A stretch of 64,000 nucleotides of DNA, taken from contig NZ_JARSBN010000004.1 of assembly GCF_029624125.1 (NCBI RefSeq), positions 186,001 through 250,000 on the forward strand, read 5' to 3'. The notes under the pieces were generated by a model. It worked only from the letters and a program-made list of their open reading frames with translations, had not been told where the DNA came from and did no database searches. Made by a program: the position numbers and the translations under genes. This stretch comes from Winogradskyella marincola. GTDB taxonomy: Bacteria > Bacteroidota > Bacteroidia > Flavobacteriales > Flavobacteriaceae. This document shows positions 17,950-27,266 of the stretch, in pieces; within the stretch, counting starts at the first letter, position 1; every line of letters starts with the position of its first letter.

Positions 17950-17957
17950 CAAAGATA
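17950..17957 (-). promoter_or_regulatory. -7 box of tyrS
   Basis: Minus-strand TATCTTTG, 26 nt upstream of the tyrS start codon; predicted leader about 20 nt. The divergent gene at 18006 has its own TAATTTAG element at 17994-18001. Confidence 0.6.
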
Positions 17958-17993
17958 TGTTTCCACATTAAAAGACAAAAGACAATTTTAACG

Positions 17994-18001
17994 TAATTTA
18001 G
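17994..18001 (+). promoter_or_regulatory. -7-like box four nt before a start codon
   Basis: TAATTTAG differs from TANNTTTG at one position and ends 4 nt before the ATG at 18006, the same geometry as at 15532, 21677 and 43341. Confidence 0.4.
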
Positions 18002-18005
18002 CCTT

Positions 18006-19028
18006 ATGATTTTAGTTACAGGAGGAACAGGATTAGTTGGTTCACATTTGCTTTACAAGTTGGTCTCAAATGGGCAAAATGTACGTGCAATTTACAGACG
18101 TGAAAAAACTTTAAAGCGCGTTAAGCATGTGTTTAACTATTTTTCTGATAATGCTGAAGAGTTATTTGAAAAAATTGATTGGGCAGAAGCCGATCTCAAT
18201 GACATCCCAAAACTACAAACTGCTTTTAAAGACGTAACGCATGTATACCATTGTGCTGCTTTTGTTTCTTTTGAACCTAACAAATACCATCAATTACGTA
18301 GAGTCAACATTCAAGGCACTGCTAACATTGTTAATCTATGCATTAGTCACTCCATAAAAAAACTCTGTTACATAAGCTCTATCGCTGCTATTGGGCATTA
18401 TGCAGATTCTTCTAAACTCATTACCGAACAGACTGCCTGGAATCCTGAAGACGACAATAGTGTTTATGCCATTACCAAATATGGTGCAGAACTCGAAGTT
18501 TGGCGAGGTACACAAGAAGGCTTAGATGCTGTTATTGTTAATCCTGGGATTATACTTGGTGCTGGCTATTGGAAAGGTGGTAGTAGCGGCAATTTATTCA
18601 GAAAAATACACGAAGGCATGACGCACTATGTAAACGGTGTTGTTGGGTATGTTGATGTTTTTGATGTGGTTGACGCTATGGTTTTACTTATGAATAGCGA
18701 CATTAAAAACGAAAATTACATTTTAGTTTCTGAGAACCTTAGTTTCAAAGATTTTCAATATAAAGTAGCCACAAATTTAAATGTAAAACCACCTAAAAAA
18801 GAAGCTAAGCCATGGCTTCTCAACGTCGCCTGGCGTTTAGATTGGCTAAAACATAAAATCACAGGATCAAGAAGAAGTTTTGTAAAACATACAGCAAAAT
18901 CTGCTGTTAGCATTACCCAATATGATAACTCAAAAATTAAAAAAGCATTAGATTTTGAGTTTAAACCTATAAATCAATCTATTGAAGAAATTTGCAAATT
19001 GTATCAAAAAGATTTGAAAGAAAGCTAA
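18006..19028 (+). CDS. NAD-dependent epimerase/dehydratase (extended SDR)
   Basis: 340-residue extended short-chain dehydrogenase. The nucleotide-binding loop TGGTGLVGSHL is at residues 5-15 and the catalytic YxxxK is YAITK, preceded by the SSIAAIG serine block. It resembles dihydroflavonol 4-reductase-like enzymes; the substrate is unknown. The C-terminal region is basic. It converges with the DUF4296 gene, whose stop lies 1 bp away. Confidence 0.87.
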   Translation: MILVTGGTGLVGSHLLYKLVSNGQNVRAIYRREKTLKRVKHVFNYFSDNAEELFEKIDWAEADLNDIPKLQTAFKDVTHVYHCAAFVSFEPNKYHQLRRVNIQGTANIVNLCISHSIKKLCYISSIAAIGHYADSSKLITEQTAWNPEDDNSVYAITKYGAELEVWRGTQEGLDAVIVNPGIILGAGYWKGGSSGNLFRKIHEGMTHYVNGVVGYVDVFDVVDAMVLLMNSDIKNENYILVSENLSFKDFQYKVATNLNVKPPKKEAKPWLLNVAWRLDWLKHKITGSRRSFVKHTAKSAVSITQYDNSKIKKALDFEFKPINQSIEEICKLYQKDLKES

Positions 19029-19029
19029 A

Positions 19030-19479
19030 TTAACCGCTTACTTCTTGTTTTAAAGCTTTTTTTATAGAGTCTCTTCGTTTTTCGTTTATACGACTAATAG
19101 AGTCTCTTCTTCGTTTTGCTTCTTTACCAGCTTTTTTTTCTGAGTCCTCAATCGCTTTTTTTTCATTTTCTAACCTTGTTCTTACTTTCTCTACCATTAT
19201 TTTATACAAATCTGGATCAAAAGCATAATAGGCATTACTTTGAGCAAACTGGGCGCTATCTATTTGGTGCTTATTCAAAACATAAGATTCTGGCACAATA
19301 CCTTTATCTTCCAATAGCTTTCTATTAACCCCTTTTGCTGCATTAATAACGTAAAGATCGTATAGAATACTCTCCATCTTATCTTTGGTAATAAGATTAC
19401 TCGGCTTTGGTGGTCTGTTTCGCTTTTCGCAAGAAAATACAAATACAGATAAAACTAGTAAGAGCACATATCTTTTCAT
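19030..19479 (-). CDS. DUF4296 lipoprotein
   Basis: 149-residue lipoprotein: lipobox FVFSC with Cys17, then an N-terminal DUF4296 region ([18 protein letters not shown]) and a highly charged coiled-coil-like C-terminus ([20 protein letters not shown]). Function unknown. Its start overlaps the end of the dihydroorotase gene by 4 bp (ATGA), so it is co-translated with pyrC. The pairing with dihydroorotase and a GT2 enzyme is, to my knowledge, common in Flavobacteriaceae. Confidence 0.85.
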   Translation of the reverse strand: MKRYVLLLVLSVFVFSCEKRNRPPKPSNLITKDKMESILYDLYVINAAKGVNRKLLEDKGIVPESYVLNKHQIDSAQFAQSNAYYAFDPDLYKIMVEKVRTRLENEKKAIEDSEKKAGKEAKRRRDSISRINEKRRDSIKKALKQEVSG

Positions 19480-20819
19480 CTATTAAAAGTTAATCGTTTA
19501 GCTGCTTTAACGTTTAATACTTTAAAATTGTTATAAACCAGCTGCCCATTTAAGAAAGTATGCGTTATTCTACTTTTAAAAGTACTACCTTCAAAAGGAG
19601 ACCAACCACATTTATACAAAATATTACTTTTATTTACAGTCCAAGGACTATTAATATCAACTATAACTAAATCTGCGAAATACCCTTCTTTGAGGTAACC
19701 TCGTTTTTCTACATCGAAAAGAATAGCAGGATTATGACTTGCTTTTTCAACAATTTTTTCGATAGAAATTTTGCCTTGATGATGCATTTCTAATAATGCA
19801 ACCAGAGCATGCTGCACCAATGGTCCACCTGAAGGAGCGCTGGTATAAGGGTTATTTTTTTCTTCGAGAGTATGTGGAGCGTGGTCTGTAGCTATAACGT
19901 CTATTCTATCATCTAACAGAGCTTTAAGCAACTGATCTCTATCTTTAGACGTTTTTACAGCAGGATTCCATTTTATATGACTTCCTTTTTTGGCATAATC
20001 CTCATCAGAGAACCATAAATGATGTATACAAACCTCTGCAGTTATTTTCTTATCTTTTAAAGGAACTTTGTTAGAGAACAGACTCGTTTCTTTTCCTGTT
20101 GAAAGATGAAACACATGTAGTCTTGCTCCTGTCTTTTTTGCTAATTCTATAGCTTTTGAAGATGATAAATAACAAGCTTCTTCGCTTCTTATTATTGGAT
20201 GCTTCTCCATTGGTATGTCATCTCCGTATTCTGCTTTATATTTTGCAAGATTTTCTTTTATTGTAGCTTCGTCTTCACAATGTACTGAGATAACCATATC
20301 TGTGCTAGAAAATATCTTTTCGATAACTTTTGGGTCGTCTACTAACATATTTCCAGTAGATGAGCCTAAAAACAGCTTTAATCCAGCTACTGTTTTTGGA
20401 TCTACTTTTAAAATTTCATCTAAATTATCATTAGTACCTCCAAACATAAAAGAATAATTAGCATAAGCTGTCTCTGCGGCTATGGCAAATTTTTCTTCTA
20501 GTTTTTCTACTGTTGTGGTTTGCGGATTGGTATTTGGCATCTCTATAAAGGATGTAATACCACCTGCTAAAGCGGCTTTAGATTCTGTTTCTATATTAGC
20601 CTTGTGCGTTAAGCCAGGCTCTCTAAAATGCACCTGATCGTCTATCATACCAGGTAAAACATAATTTCCTTCAGCATCTATTACAGTTATATCAGCAGAC
20701 TTTACGCTAATAGAACTATCTATTTCTTTTATAATATCGTCTTCTATGAGTATATCGCCTTCAACAATTTTTCCTTCGTTGACAATTTTAGCGTTTTTTA
20801 TGAGGGTTTGTCTTTTCAT
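19476..20819 (-). CDS. pyrC: dihydroorotase
   Basis: Amidohydrolase that closes carbamoyl-aspartate to dihydroorotate in pyrimidine synthesis. The metal/substrate motif reads [10 protein letters not shown] (60-69): the first histidine of the usual HxH is Gln62, the second is His64. Other ligands are visible in SVHCEDE, HVFHLST and ATDHAPH. From memory this Q-x-H variant is normal in Bacteroidota dihydroorotases. Length 447 fits the class I (DHOase/allantoinase-like) family. It sits between the GT2 gene (5 bp) and the DUF4296 lipoprotein (overlapping). Confidence 0.9.
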   Translation of the reverse strand: MKRQTLIKNAKIVNEGKIVEGDILIEDDIIKEIDSSISVKSADITVIDAEGNYVLPGMIDDQVHFREPGLTHKANIETESKAALAGGITSFIEMPNTNPQTTTVEKLEEKFAIAAETAYANYSFMFGGTNDNLDEILKVDPKTVAGLKLFLGSSTGNMLVDDPKVIEKIFSSTDMVISVHCEDEATIKENLAKYKAEYGDDIPMEKHPIIRSEEACYLSSSKAIELAKKTGARLHVFHLSTGKETSLFSNKVPLKDKKITAEVCIHHLWFSDEDYAKKGSHIKWNPAVKTSKDRDQLLKALLDDRIDVIATDHAPHTLEEKNNPYTSAPSGGPLVQHALVALLEMHHQGKISIEKIVEKASHNPAILFDVEKRGYLKEGYFADLVIVDINSPWTVNKSNILYKCGWSPFEGSTFKSRITHTFLNGQLVYNNFKVLNVKAAKRLTFNR

Positions 20820-20824
20820 TTTCT

Positions 20825-21550
20825 TTAAGACTTCGTGAATAAACTTTTCAATTTCAAACTAATAACTCCAAAAATAGCTTCAGATATAATACTTCCGCTC
20901 ATTTTTGATTTTCCTTTTATTCTATCTTTAAAAATAACAGGAATTTCTACAATTTTAAAGCCTTTTTTATAAGCTTTAAATTTCATTTCAATCTGAAATG
21001 CATAGCCTACGAATTTTACTTTATTTAGATTAATAGTGTTTAATACTTTTCTTTTGTAACAAATAAAACCAGCTGTAGAGTCTTTTACTTTAAGACCTGT
21101 AATTAATCTTACATATCTGGAGGCTCCATAAGATAAAAGTATTCTAGACAATGGCCAATTAACCACTGTAATACCTTTAACATATCTAGATCCTACTGCA
21201 ATATCTGCATCATCAAAGGCGCAAGCGTTGTACAACTTTATTAAATCGTCTGGATTGTGAGAAAAATCGGCATCCATCTCAAAAACAAAGTCATAAGACT
21301 GCTCTAAAGCCCAATTAAAACCAGCAATATAAGCAGCTCCCAAACCATTCTTTTTGTCGCGTTGCAATAAATGTAACTGACCCGAAAATTCATTTTGTAA
21401 AGCTTTAACTTTATCTGCAGTACCATCTGGCGAGTTATCATCTACAACCAAAACATGAAACAACTTCTCTTGCGAAAACACAGCTCTTAATATCGTTTCT
21501 ATATTTTCAATCTCATTATATGTTGGGATTATAACAAGTGCGTCAGACAT
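20825..21550 (-). CDS. polyprenol monophosphomannose synthase-like GT2
   Basis: 241-residue family 2 glycosyltransferase. N-terminal [13 protein letters not shown], the [12 protein letters not shown] motif and the metal-binding [12 protein letters not shown] (D-x-D) all match dolichol/polyprenol-phosphate mannose synthases. There is no C-terminal membrane domain, so it is a soluble or peripheral type. The likely product, polyprenyl-P-mannose, would feed protein O-mannosylation, which Bacteroidota perform in the periplasm; that link is inference. First gene of the GT2-pyrC-DUF4296 operon. Confidence 0.88.
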   Translation of the reverse strand: MSDALVIIPTYNEIENIETILRAVFSQEKLFHVLVVDDNSPDGTADKVKALQNEFSGQLHLLQRDKKNGLGAAYIAGFNWALEQSYDFVFEMDADFSHNPDDLIKLYNACAFDDADIAVGSRYVKGITVVNWPLSRILLSYGASRYVRLITGLKVKDSTAGFICYKRKVLNTINLNKVKFVGYAFQIEMKFKAYKKGFKIVEIPVIFKDRIKGKSKMSGSIISEAIFGVISLKLKSLFTKS

Positions 21551-21676
21551 ATAAATACTTTTAAAAACTGGATTTTTTGTTACTGATAAAATTTTGACAA
21601 ATGTAAAGTTTTTAACGGATTAAAAACTGTTATAGCTTTATTAAGATTTTAATTATGTAAAGCCTTATTTTCTTTA

Positions 21677-21684
21677 TAATTTAG
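21677..21684 (+). promoter_or_regulatory. -7-like box four nt before a start codon
   Basis: TAATTTAG (one mismatch to TANNTTTG) ends 4 nt before the ATG at 21689; same geometry as at 17994. Confidence 0.4.
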
Positions 21685-21688
21685 CAAT

Positions 21689-22339
21689 ATGAGGAACTAT
21701 ATTACTCACGAGTGGTTTACGATACTTACTGTTTTTGGGATTTTTGCCATAGCCTTGGCTAAGTATCTCAACGCTTTGCGTTTTAGCGATTTTGTATCTA
21801 TAATCGGAAACTCTAAATACCTTAAGATTTATAGTAAGGATCAGAAATTTATAGACCCTTTTGATGGTTTGCTATTTCTTAATCTGGCATTTTCTGGAAG
21901 TGTGTTTTTATATTTTTGCTACTCTACTTTTGTTTCTCCGTTAACATTTGAGCTAATTTCTTTTTTAAAACTACTACTTGCTATCGCAACTGTAGTCATT
22001 ATTAAAACACTTTTAGAGCGTTTAATAGCTAGTTTATTTGAAATTGATAGTATTATTGATGCCTATTTGTTTCAAAAAATTACGTTTCTAAACTACTCTG
22101 GTTTAGTTTTAATTATCACTAACTTACTGTTACTCTACACCAGTACAAATCCAAAAATTATAATAATAGCATCTTTTGCCATTATATTTTTAATAAATCT
22201 CATTGGGTTTATCACTTCATTCAGAAACTATCAAAAAATAATAAATCCAAATTTTTTCTATTTTTTATTGTATCTTTGCGCTCTCGAAATCGCACCTTAT
22301 GTGCTTTTATATAAGGTCGTTAGCGAGTATAACGTTTAA
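21689..22339 (+). CDS. DUF4271 membrane protein
   Basis: 216-residue integral membrane protein with six to seven hydrophobic helices and the DUF4271 texture (N-terminal ITHEWFTILTVFGIFAIAL, central FLKLLLAIATVVIIKTLLERL). Function unknown. It lies 15 bp before the uroporphyrinogen-III synthase gene, a pairing I recall as conserved in Flavobacteriaceae, so a role linked to haem or to membrane biology is possible but unproven. Confidence 0.82.
   Translation: MRNYITHEWFTILTVFGIFAIALAKYLNALRFSDFVSIIGNSKYLKIYSKDQKFIDPFDGLLFLNLAFSGSVFLYFCYSTFVSPLTFELISFLKLLLAIATVVIIKTLLERLIASLFEIDSIIDAYLFQKITFLNYSGLVLIITNLLLLYTSTNPKIIIIASFAIIFLINLIGFITSFRNYQKIINPNFFYFLLYLCALEIAPYVLLYKVVSEYNV
22271..22278 (+). promoter_or_regulatory. 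possible internal promoter for hemD-like gene
   Basis: TATCTTTG followed by CGCTCTCG lies inside the last 70 bp of the DUF4271 coding region, 76 nt before the start at 22355. The context is strikingly like the rpsP promoter (TATCTTTGCGCCCTC). Confidence 0.4.
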
Positions 22340-22354
22340 AAAAGGGGTTTATAT

Positions 22355-23104
22355 ATGAAAGTGAAGACGATTTTAGTATCGCAACCAGAGCCTAAAATAG
22401 AGAATTCTCCGTACTTTGATTTGCAGGAAAAGCAAAAAGTAAAAGTAGACTTTAGACCTTTTATTCATGTAGAAGGTGTCTCAGCAAAAGAAATTAGACA
22501 ACAAAAAATAGATCTTGCCAAGTTTTCTGCTATTATTCTTACAAGTAGAAATTCTGTTGATCATTTTTTTAGAGTAGCAGACGAAATGCGCTTTAAAGTA
22601 CCAGATACTATGAAGTACTTTTGCCAGTCTGAAGCTGTTGCTTACTACTTACAGAAATATGTGGTTTACAGAAAACGTAAAATCTATGTTGGTAAGCGTA
22701 CTTTTGAAGACTTAATGCCTTTAATTAAAAAGTACAAAGACGAATCATTCTTATTACCAACTACAGACAAGGTAAAACCTATTATTCCTGATACTTTAGA
22801 CAGCTTAGGAGTAAACTGGAAACAAGCTACATTTTACAAAACAGTAATAAGCGACTTATCTGATTTAGCTAATGTATACTATGATATCTTAGTATTCTTT
22901 AGCCCTTCTGGTATAGAATCTTTATTTCACAATTTCCCAGATTTTAAGCAAAACGATACTCGTATTGCTGTATTTGGAAACACAACAATAAAAGCTGTAA
23001 AAGAAAAAGGATTGCGTGTAGATATTGCTGCACCAACTCCAGAAACACCTTCAATGACTATGGCTTTACAGAAGTACATTGATAGTGTTAATAAAGGAAA
23101 GTAA
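22355..23104 (+). CDS. hemD: uroporphyrinogen-III synthase
   Basis: 249-residue protein of the HemD fold, which closes and isomerises hydroxymethylbilane to uroporphyrinogen III. Family sequence conservation is low; supportive blocks are ILTSRNSVDHFF (~65-76), FCQSEAVAYYL, FLLPTTDKVKPIIPD and the FFSPSGIESLF segment (~183-193) with RIAVFGNTTIKAVKEKG. Expression could come from the upstream gene or from the internal -7 box at 22271. Ends at a strong bidirectional terminator. Confidence 0.85.
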   Translation: MKVKTILVSQPEPKIENSPYFDLQEKQKVKVDFRPFIHVEGVSAKEIRQQKIDLAKFSAIILTSRNSVDHFFRVADEMRFKVPDTMKYFCQSEAVAYYLQKYVVYRKRKIYVGKRTFEDLMPLIKKYKDESFLLPTTDKVKPIIPDTLDSLGVNWKQATFYKTVISDLSDLANVYYDILVFFSPSGIESLFHNFPDFKQNDTRIAVFGNTTIKAVKEKGLRVDIAAPTPETPSMTMALQKYIDSVNKGK

Positions 23105-23124
23105 GTTTATAAAAAACTCAATAT

Positions 23125-23161
23125 AAAAAAAGCGATTCTAAATGTTAGAATCGCTTTTTTA
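23125..23161. terminator. bidirectional terminator between hemD and pckA
   Basis: AGCGATTCTAA (23131-23141), ATG loop, TTAGAATCGCT (23145-23155), flanked by an A run on the left and a T run on the right, giving a stem of about 16 bp that works on both strands. Confidence 0.92.
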
Positions 23162-23178
23162 TTTATCTATTGTTTGAC

Positions 23179-24795
23179 TTAAAACGCATAACGCTGTGGT
23201 CCTCCTCTTCTAATTTCTTCAGAAGCATAAGACTCAAACTTTTTGAAGTTATCTCTAAAAGCATTCGCTAATTTAAATGCCATTTTATAATAAGCATCAT
23301 CATCATTCCAAGTTGTTCTAGGACTCAACACCTCTGTTGGCACACCAGGACATTGTCTAGGCTGAGCCACACCAAATACAGAGTGAATATGGTAATTATC
23401 GTAGTCATAAAGACCTAAATCTCCATTTAAAGCTGCATTAATCATAGCACGTGTGTACTTTAATTTCATACGAGTACCTACACCATAAGGACCACCTGTC
23501 CAGCCTGTGTTTACCAACCAAACATTAACACCTGCTTCTTTCATTTTCTTGCTAAGCATATCTGCATATTCTGTTGGGTGCAACGGCATAAATGGCGCAC
23601 CAAAACAAGCAGAAAACGACGGTTGCGGCTCTACTACTCCTGCTTCTGTACCTGCTACTTTTGCTGTGTAACCAGAAATAAAATGGTATGCAGCTTGCGC
23701 TGGAGTTAATTTTGAAATTGGAGGTAGCACACCAAAAGCATCTGCTGTTAAGAAGAAAATATTCTTAGGATTTTTACCAATAGAAGGTGTTTTAATATTT
23801 TCTATATGATAAATAGGGTAGCTTACTCTTGTATTTTGAGTTATAGATGTGTCAGCAAAATCTACATTGCCTTTATCATCCATAATAACATTTTCTAAAA
23901 TAGCTCCTTTCTTAATAGCGCCAAAAATTTCTGGTTCTTGCTCTTCTGAAAGGTTAATAACCTTAGCGTAGCAACCGCCTTCAAAATTAAAAACAGTGTT
24001 TTCGCTAGTCCAACCATGCTCATCATCACCTATTAAACTACGGTTAGCATCTGTAGATAATGTTGTTTTTCCTGTACCAGAAAGTCCAAAAAAGATAGCA
24101 GTATCTCCATCCTTACCAACATTAGCACTACAGTGCATAGGTAAAGTATTTTTGAAAACAGGTAATTCGAAATTTAAAGCAGAAAAAATACCTTTTTTAA
24201 TTTCTCCTGTATAACCAGTACCACCAACAATAGCTGTCTTTTTGGTAAAATTTAAAATTGCAAAGTTATGCTGACGTGTACCATCTATTTCTGCTTCTGC
24301 CATAAAACCTGGCGCATTTATCACAGTCCATTCAGGAGAAAAGTCTTTCAACTCGTCTTCTGTAGGACGTAAAAACATATTGTAAGCAAATAAATTACTC
24401 CAAGGGTACTCGTTGATAACACGAATGTTGGTTTTGTAATTAGGATCTGCACAAGCATAACTATCTCTAACATAAATCTCTTTATTAGACAAATATGCTG
24501 TGATTTTGTCATAAAGCTTATCAAACTTATCGCTATCAAAAGCTATATTGATATTTCCCCACCAAATTTTATCTTTAGTTATATCGTCCTTAACGATAAA
24601 TCTATCCATAGGAGAACGTCCTGTAAACTCACCTGTATTAATAGCAAGTGCACCAGACGATGCTTCAACTCCCTGACCCTTTTCTATGGTCTCGTTATGG
24701 AGTTGATCTGGAGTCATTTGATAGTGGATTGTGGCACCTTTAATGCCATAGTTTTCTAACGAAATCGTTTTCGCTGAAGGAGTATGGTTTACCAT
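23179..24795 (-). CDS. pckA: phosphoenolpyruvate carboxykinase (ATP)
   Basis: Converts oxaloacetate and ATP to PEP for gluconeogenesis. Kinase-1 (Walker A) is GLSGTGKTTLS at 237-247. The substrate-binding TGRSPMDRF is at ~58-66, and GDDEHGW and RVSYPIYHIENI are further signatures. Length 538 is normal. The start at 24795 follows a -7 box (minus strand TAATTTTG at 24818-24825). Useful for growth on amino acids or organic acids, matching the other catabolic genes in the window. Confidence 0.97.
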   Translation of the reverse strand: MVNHTPSAKTISLENYGIKGATIHYQMTPDQLHNETIEKGQGVEASSGALAINTGEFTGRSPMDRFIVKDDITKDKIWWGNINIAFDSDKFDKLYDKITAYLSNKEIYVRDSYACADPNYKTNIRVINEYPWSNLFAYNMFLRPTEDELKDFSPEWTVINAPGFMAEAEIDGTRQHNFAILNFTKKTAIVGGTGYTGEIKKGIFSALNFELPVFKNTLPMHCSANVGKDGDTAIFFGLSGTGKTTLSTDANRSLIGDDEHGWTSENTVFNFEGGCYAKVINLSEEQEPEIFGAIKKGAILENVIMDDKGNVDFADTSITQNTRVSYPIYHIENIKTPSIGKNPKNIFFLTADAFGVLPPISKLTPAQAAYHFISGYTAKVAGTEAGVVEPQPSFSACFGAPFMPLHPTEYADMLSKKMKEAGVNVWLVNTGWTGGPYGVGTRMKLKYTRAMINAALNGDLGLYDYDNYHIHSVFGVAQPRQCPGVPTEVLSPRTTWNDDDAYYKMAFKLANAFRDNFKKFESYASEEIRRGGPQRYAF

Positions 24796-24817
24796 AATTT
24801 TTGTGTTGTTTAGGCTG

Positions 24818-24825
24818 CAAAATTA
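24818..24825 (-). promoter_or_regulatory. -7 box of pckA
   Basis: Minus-strand TAATTTTG matches TANNTTTG exactly, 22 nt upstream of the pckA start codon. Confidence 0.5.
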
Positions 24826-24859
24826 TAACTTTATTTTAAAAAGACATTGCTAAAAGACA

Positions 24860-25249
24860 TTAATCGTTCTTATTTCTTATAACACCTATTAACATTAAGA
24901 CCCAAGCAGTTATTAGCAATAAGCCTCCAATTGGTGTTATCATTGCAATTGTCTTAAAATCAAAACTTGAGAGCTCGTTAGTTGCCAAGCCATATATAGA
25001 ACCAGAGAAGAATAAAACACCTACTAAAACCAGATAAAAAACTACTTTTTTAACCTTTACATTCACAAAAGATGTTCCGCCTAAAATTAGTAAAAAAAAG
25101 GCATGATAAATTTGATACCTAACACCTGTTTCAAAGGTATTTATAGCTTCTGCATCTACTAATTTTTCTAGACCATGTGCTGCAAAGGCTCCTAAAATTA
25201 TTCCTAAAATTCCTAAAATTGAACCTCCTATTAAAATGTTTTTGTTCAT
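24860..25249 (-). CDS. DUF423 membrane protein (YgdD-like)
   Basis: 129-residue protein with four transmembrane helices and the DUF423 signature GAFAAHGLEKLVDAEAINTFETGVRYQIYHAF near the N-terminus. Function is unknown in all bacteria. It is a single gene, divergent from the saccharopine dehydrogenase-like gene. Confidence 0.9.
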   Translation of the reverse strand: MNKNILIGGSILGILGIILGAFAAHGLEKLVDAEAINTFETGVRYQIYHAFFLLILGGTSFVNVKVKKVVFYLVLVGVLFFSGSIYGLATNELSSFDFKTIAMITPIGGLLLITAWVLMLIGVIRNKND

Positions 25250-25330
25250 AAGTAAAGTGTGTTTTTGGTTTCTTTTGCTTAGTGTATTTATTACATTCGT
25301 GCATTACAAAATTACTTATATAAAGCCACT

Positions 25331-26695
25331 ATGCGAAAGATTTTAATCATTGGTGCAGGAAAATCTTCATCATACCTTATAAAATATTTATTAGACAAAT
25401 CTCAATCCGAAAATCTTCAGATTACTATAGGAGATCTCAATGTTGAAAATGCTAAAAAACTTGTTAGTAATCATGCGAATGTAAATATCATTCACCTAGA
25501 TGTTTTTAATTCAGAATCTAGAAGCAATGCTGTAAAAGATGCAGATATTGTTGTATCAATGTTACCTGCTCGTTTTCATATTGAAGTAGCCAAAGACTGT
25601 ATTACTTACAAAAAACATATGGTTACTGCATCTTATGTTAGCAAAGAAATGGAAGCTTTAGACGAAGCTGCTAAAGCCAACAACCTTATATTTATGAACG
25701 AAATAGGTGTAGATCCTGGTATTGACCACATGAGTGCTATGCAAGTGATAGACCGTATTAGAGATAATGGAGGTAAAATGATTTTATTTGAATCCTTTAC
25801 TGGCGGTTTGGTAGCTCCTGAAAGTGATAACAACTTATGGAACTATAAATTTACATGGAATCCTAGAAATGTTGTTGTTGCAGGACAAGGCGGAGCTGCT
25901 AAGTTTTTACAGGAAAATCAGTTTAAATACATTCCTTATGGCAGATTATTTAGACGTACCGAGTTTTTAAATGTTGATGGTTATGGTCGTTTTGAGGCTT
26001 ATGCTAACAGAGACTCCTTAAAATATCAAAATGTTTACGGTTTAGAAAACATCAAAACATTGTATAGAGGTACAATGAGACGTGTTGGTTTTAGTAGAGC
26101 TTGGAATGTGTTTGTGCAATTAGGCATGACAGACGATAGCTACACCATAGATGACAGCAAAAACATGAGCTACAGAGACTTTGTTAATGCGTTTTTACCA
26201 TACAGCCCAACAGATTCTGTAGAATTAAAATTTAGACACGCTCTTAAAATTGACCAAGACGATATTGTTTGGGATAAGTTTTTAGAACTTGATATTTTTA
26301 GTGCTAAAAAAATGGTAGAACTCGATAAAGCAACTCCTGCAGAAATCCTTCAAAAGATTTTAATGGATAGCTGGACATTAGATCCTGAAGATAAAGACAT
26401 GATTGTAATGTACCACAAATTTGGGTATGAGATTGATGGAGAAAAACGCCAAATAGACTCTACTATGGTTGTGGTTGGTGAAGACCAAACGTATACTGCC
26501 ATGTCTAAAACAGTTGGCTTACCTGTTGCAATAGCTACATTAGATATTTTAAACGGAAAAATAAAAACGCCTGGAGTACAAATTCCTATTTCTAAAGAAG
26601 TATACACACCTATTTTAGAAGCGCTAAAAACCTATGGTGTACAATTTAAAGAAAGTAAAGTACCATATTTAGGGTATAATCCTTTAAATATTTAA
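25331..26695 (+). CDS. saccharopine dehydrogenase-family protein (LYS9-like)
   Basis: 454-residue NAD(P)-linked enzyme. The Rossmann loop IIGAGKSSSYLIKYLL is at ~5-20, followed by DIVVSMLPARFH and the family-specific EIGVDPGIDHMSAMQVID. The C-terminal saccharopine dehydrogenase domain holds ESFTGGLVAPESDNNLWNYKFTWNPRNV. Probable step is saccharopine to glutamate and aminoadipate semialdehyde in lysine degradation, but relatives act in other pathways. The Lrp-type regulator 50 bp downstream could control it. Confidence 0.85.
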   Translation: MRKILIIGAGKSSSYLIKYLLDKSQSENLQITIGDLNVENAKKLVSNHANVNIIHLDVFNSESRSNAVKDADIVVSMLPARFHIEVAKDCITYKKHMVTASYVSKEMEALDEAAKANNLIFMNEIGVDPGIDHMSAMQVIDRIRDNGGKMILFESFTGGLVAPESDNNLWNYKFTWNPRNVVVAGQGGAAKFLQENQFKYIPYGRLFRRTEFLNVDGYGRFEAYANRDSLKYQNVYGLENIKTLYRGTMRRVGFSRAWNVFVQLGMTDDSYTIDDSKNMSYRDFVNAFLPYSPTDSVELKFRHALKIDQDDIVWDKFLELDIFSAKKMVELDKATPAEILQKILMDSWTLDPEDKDMIVMYHKFGYEIDGEKRQIDSTMVVVGEDQTYTAMSKTVGLPVAIATLDILNGKIKTPGVQIPISKEVYTPILEALKTYGVQFKESKVPYLGYNPLNI

Positions 26696-26745
26696 AATAT
26701 ATAATCATTTTATTATTTTTAACTTTCAATCTAATAGATGAAACT

Positions 26746-27216
26746 ATGAAAGTTAATGACAAAGGCATTTATATAGACGGTATTGACAAAAAGATTCTAA
26801 GAGCTTTAATGGAAGATGCCAGAACACCTATTTTAGAAATAGCCAGGAATGTTGGTATTTCTGGTGCTGCCATACATCAAAGACTAAAAAAGCTTGAAAA
26901 ATCTGGACTATTGGCTGGCTCTAAGTTTATTATTAACCCAAAAGTTCTTGGTTATACAACTATGGCTTTTGTTGGTGTATATTTAGATAAAGCCGTTAGT
27001 AATCCTGAAGCTGTAAAACAACTAAAAAAGATTCCGGAAGTTATAGAATGCCATTACACTACTGGTCACTGGAGTATTTTTATAAAAGTGCTATCTAAGG
27101 ATAACGAACATTTAATGCACCTACTTAACACACAAGTACAAAGTATAAGTGGTGTTTCCAGAACAGAAACTTTCATTTCTTTACAAGAACAAATCAACCG
27201 ACAAATAAAGGTTTAA
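26746..27216 (+). CDS. Lrp/AsnC-family transcriptional regulator
   Basis: 156 residues: N-terminal HTH (ILRALMEDARTPILEIARNVGISGAAIHQRLKKLEKSG) and C-terminal RAM ligand-binding domain (GVYLDKAVSNPEAVKQLKKIPEVIECHYTTGHWSIFIKV). Such proteins sense amino acids as oligomers. Its position just after the saccharopine dehydrogenase-like gene, same strand, suggests lysine or a related amino acid as effector; this is inference. Confidence 0.92.
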   Translation: MKVNDKGIYIDGIDKKILRALMEDARTPILEIARNVGISGAAIHQRLKKLEKSGLLAGSKFIINPKVLGYTTMAFVGVYLDKAVSNPEAVKQLKKIPEVIECHYTTGHWSIFIKVLSKDNEHLMHLLNTQVQSISGVSRTETFISLQEQINRQIKV

Positions 27217-27220
27217 AACA

Positions 27221-27252
27221 AAAAAAGCTCTGATTTCTCAGAGCTTTTTTTT
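27221..27252. terminator. bidirectional terminator
   Basis: AAAAAAGCTCTGA (27221-27233), TTTC loop, TCAGAGCTTTTTT (27238-27250). It separates the convergent Lrp gene and the Bax-inhibitor-like gene. A near copy occurs at 28038. Confidence 0.9.
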
Positions 27253-27266
27253 ATGATTAATTGTCT

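Noticed and set aside
17637..17978. 113-codon minus-strand ORF overlapping tyrS in another frame
   Set aside because: Arg/Ser/Tyr-rich translation typical of an out-of-frame reading; tyrS is unambiguous.
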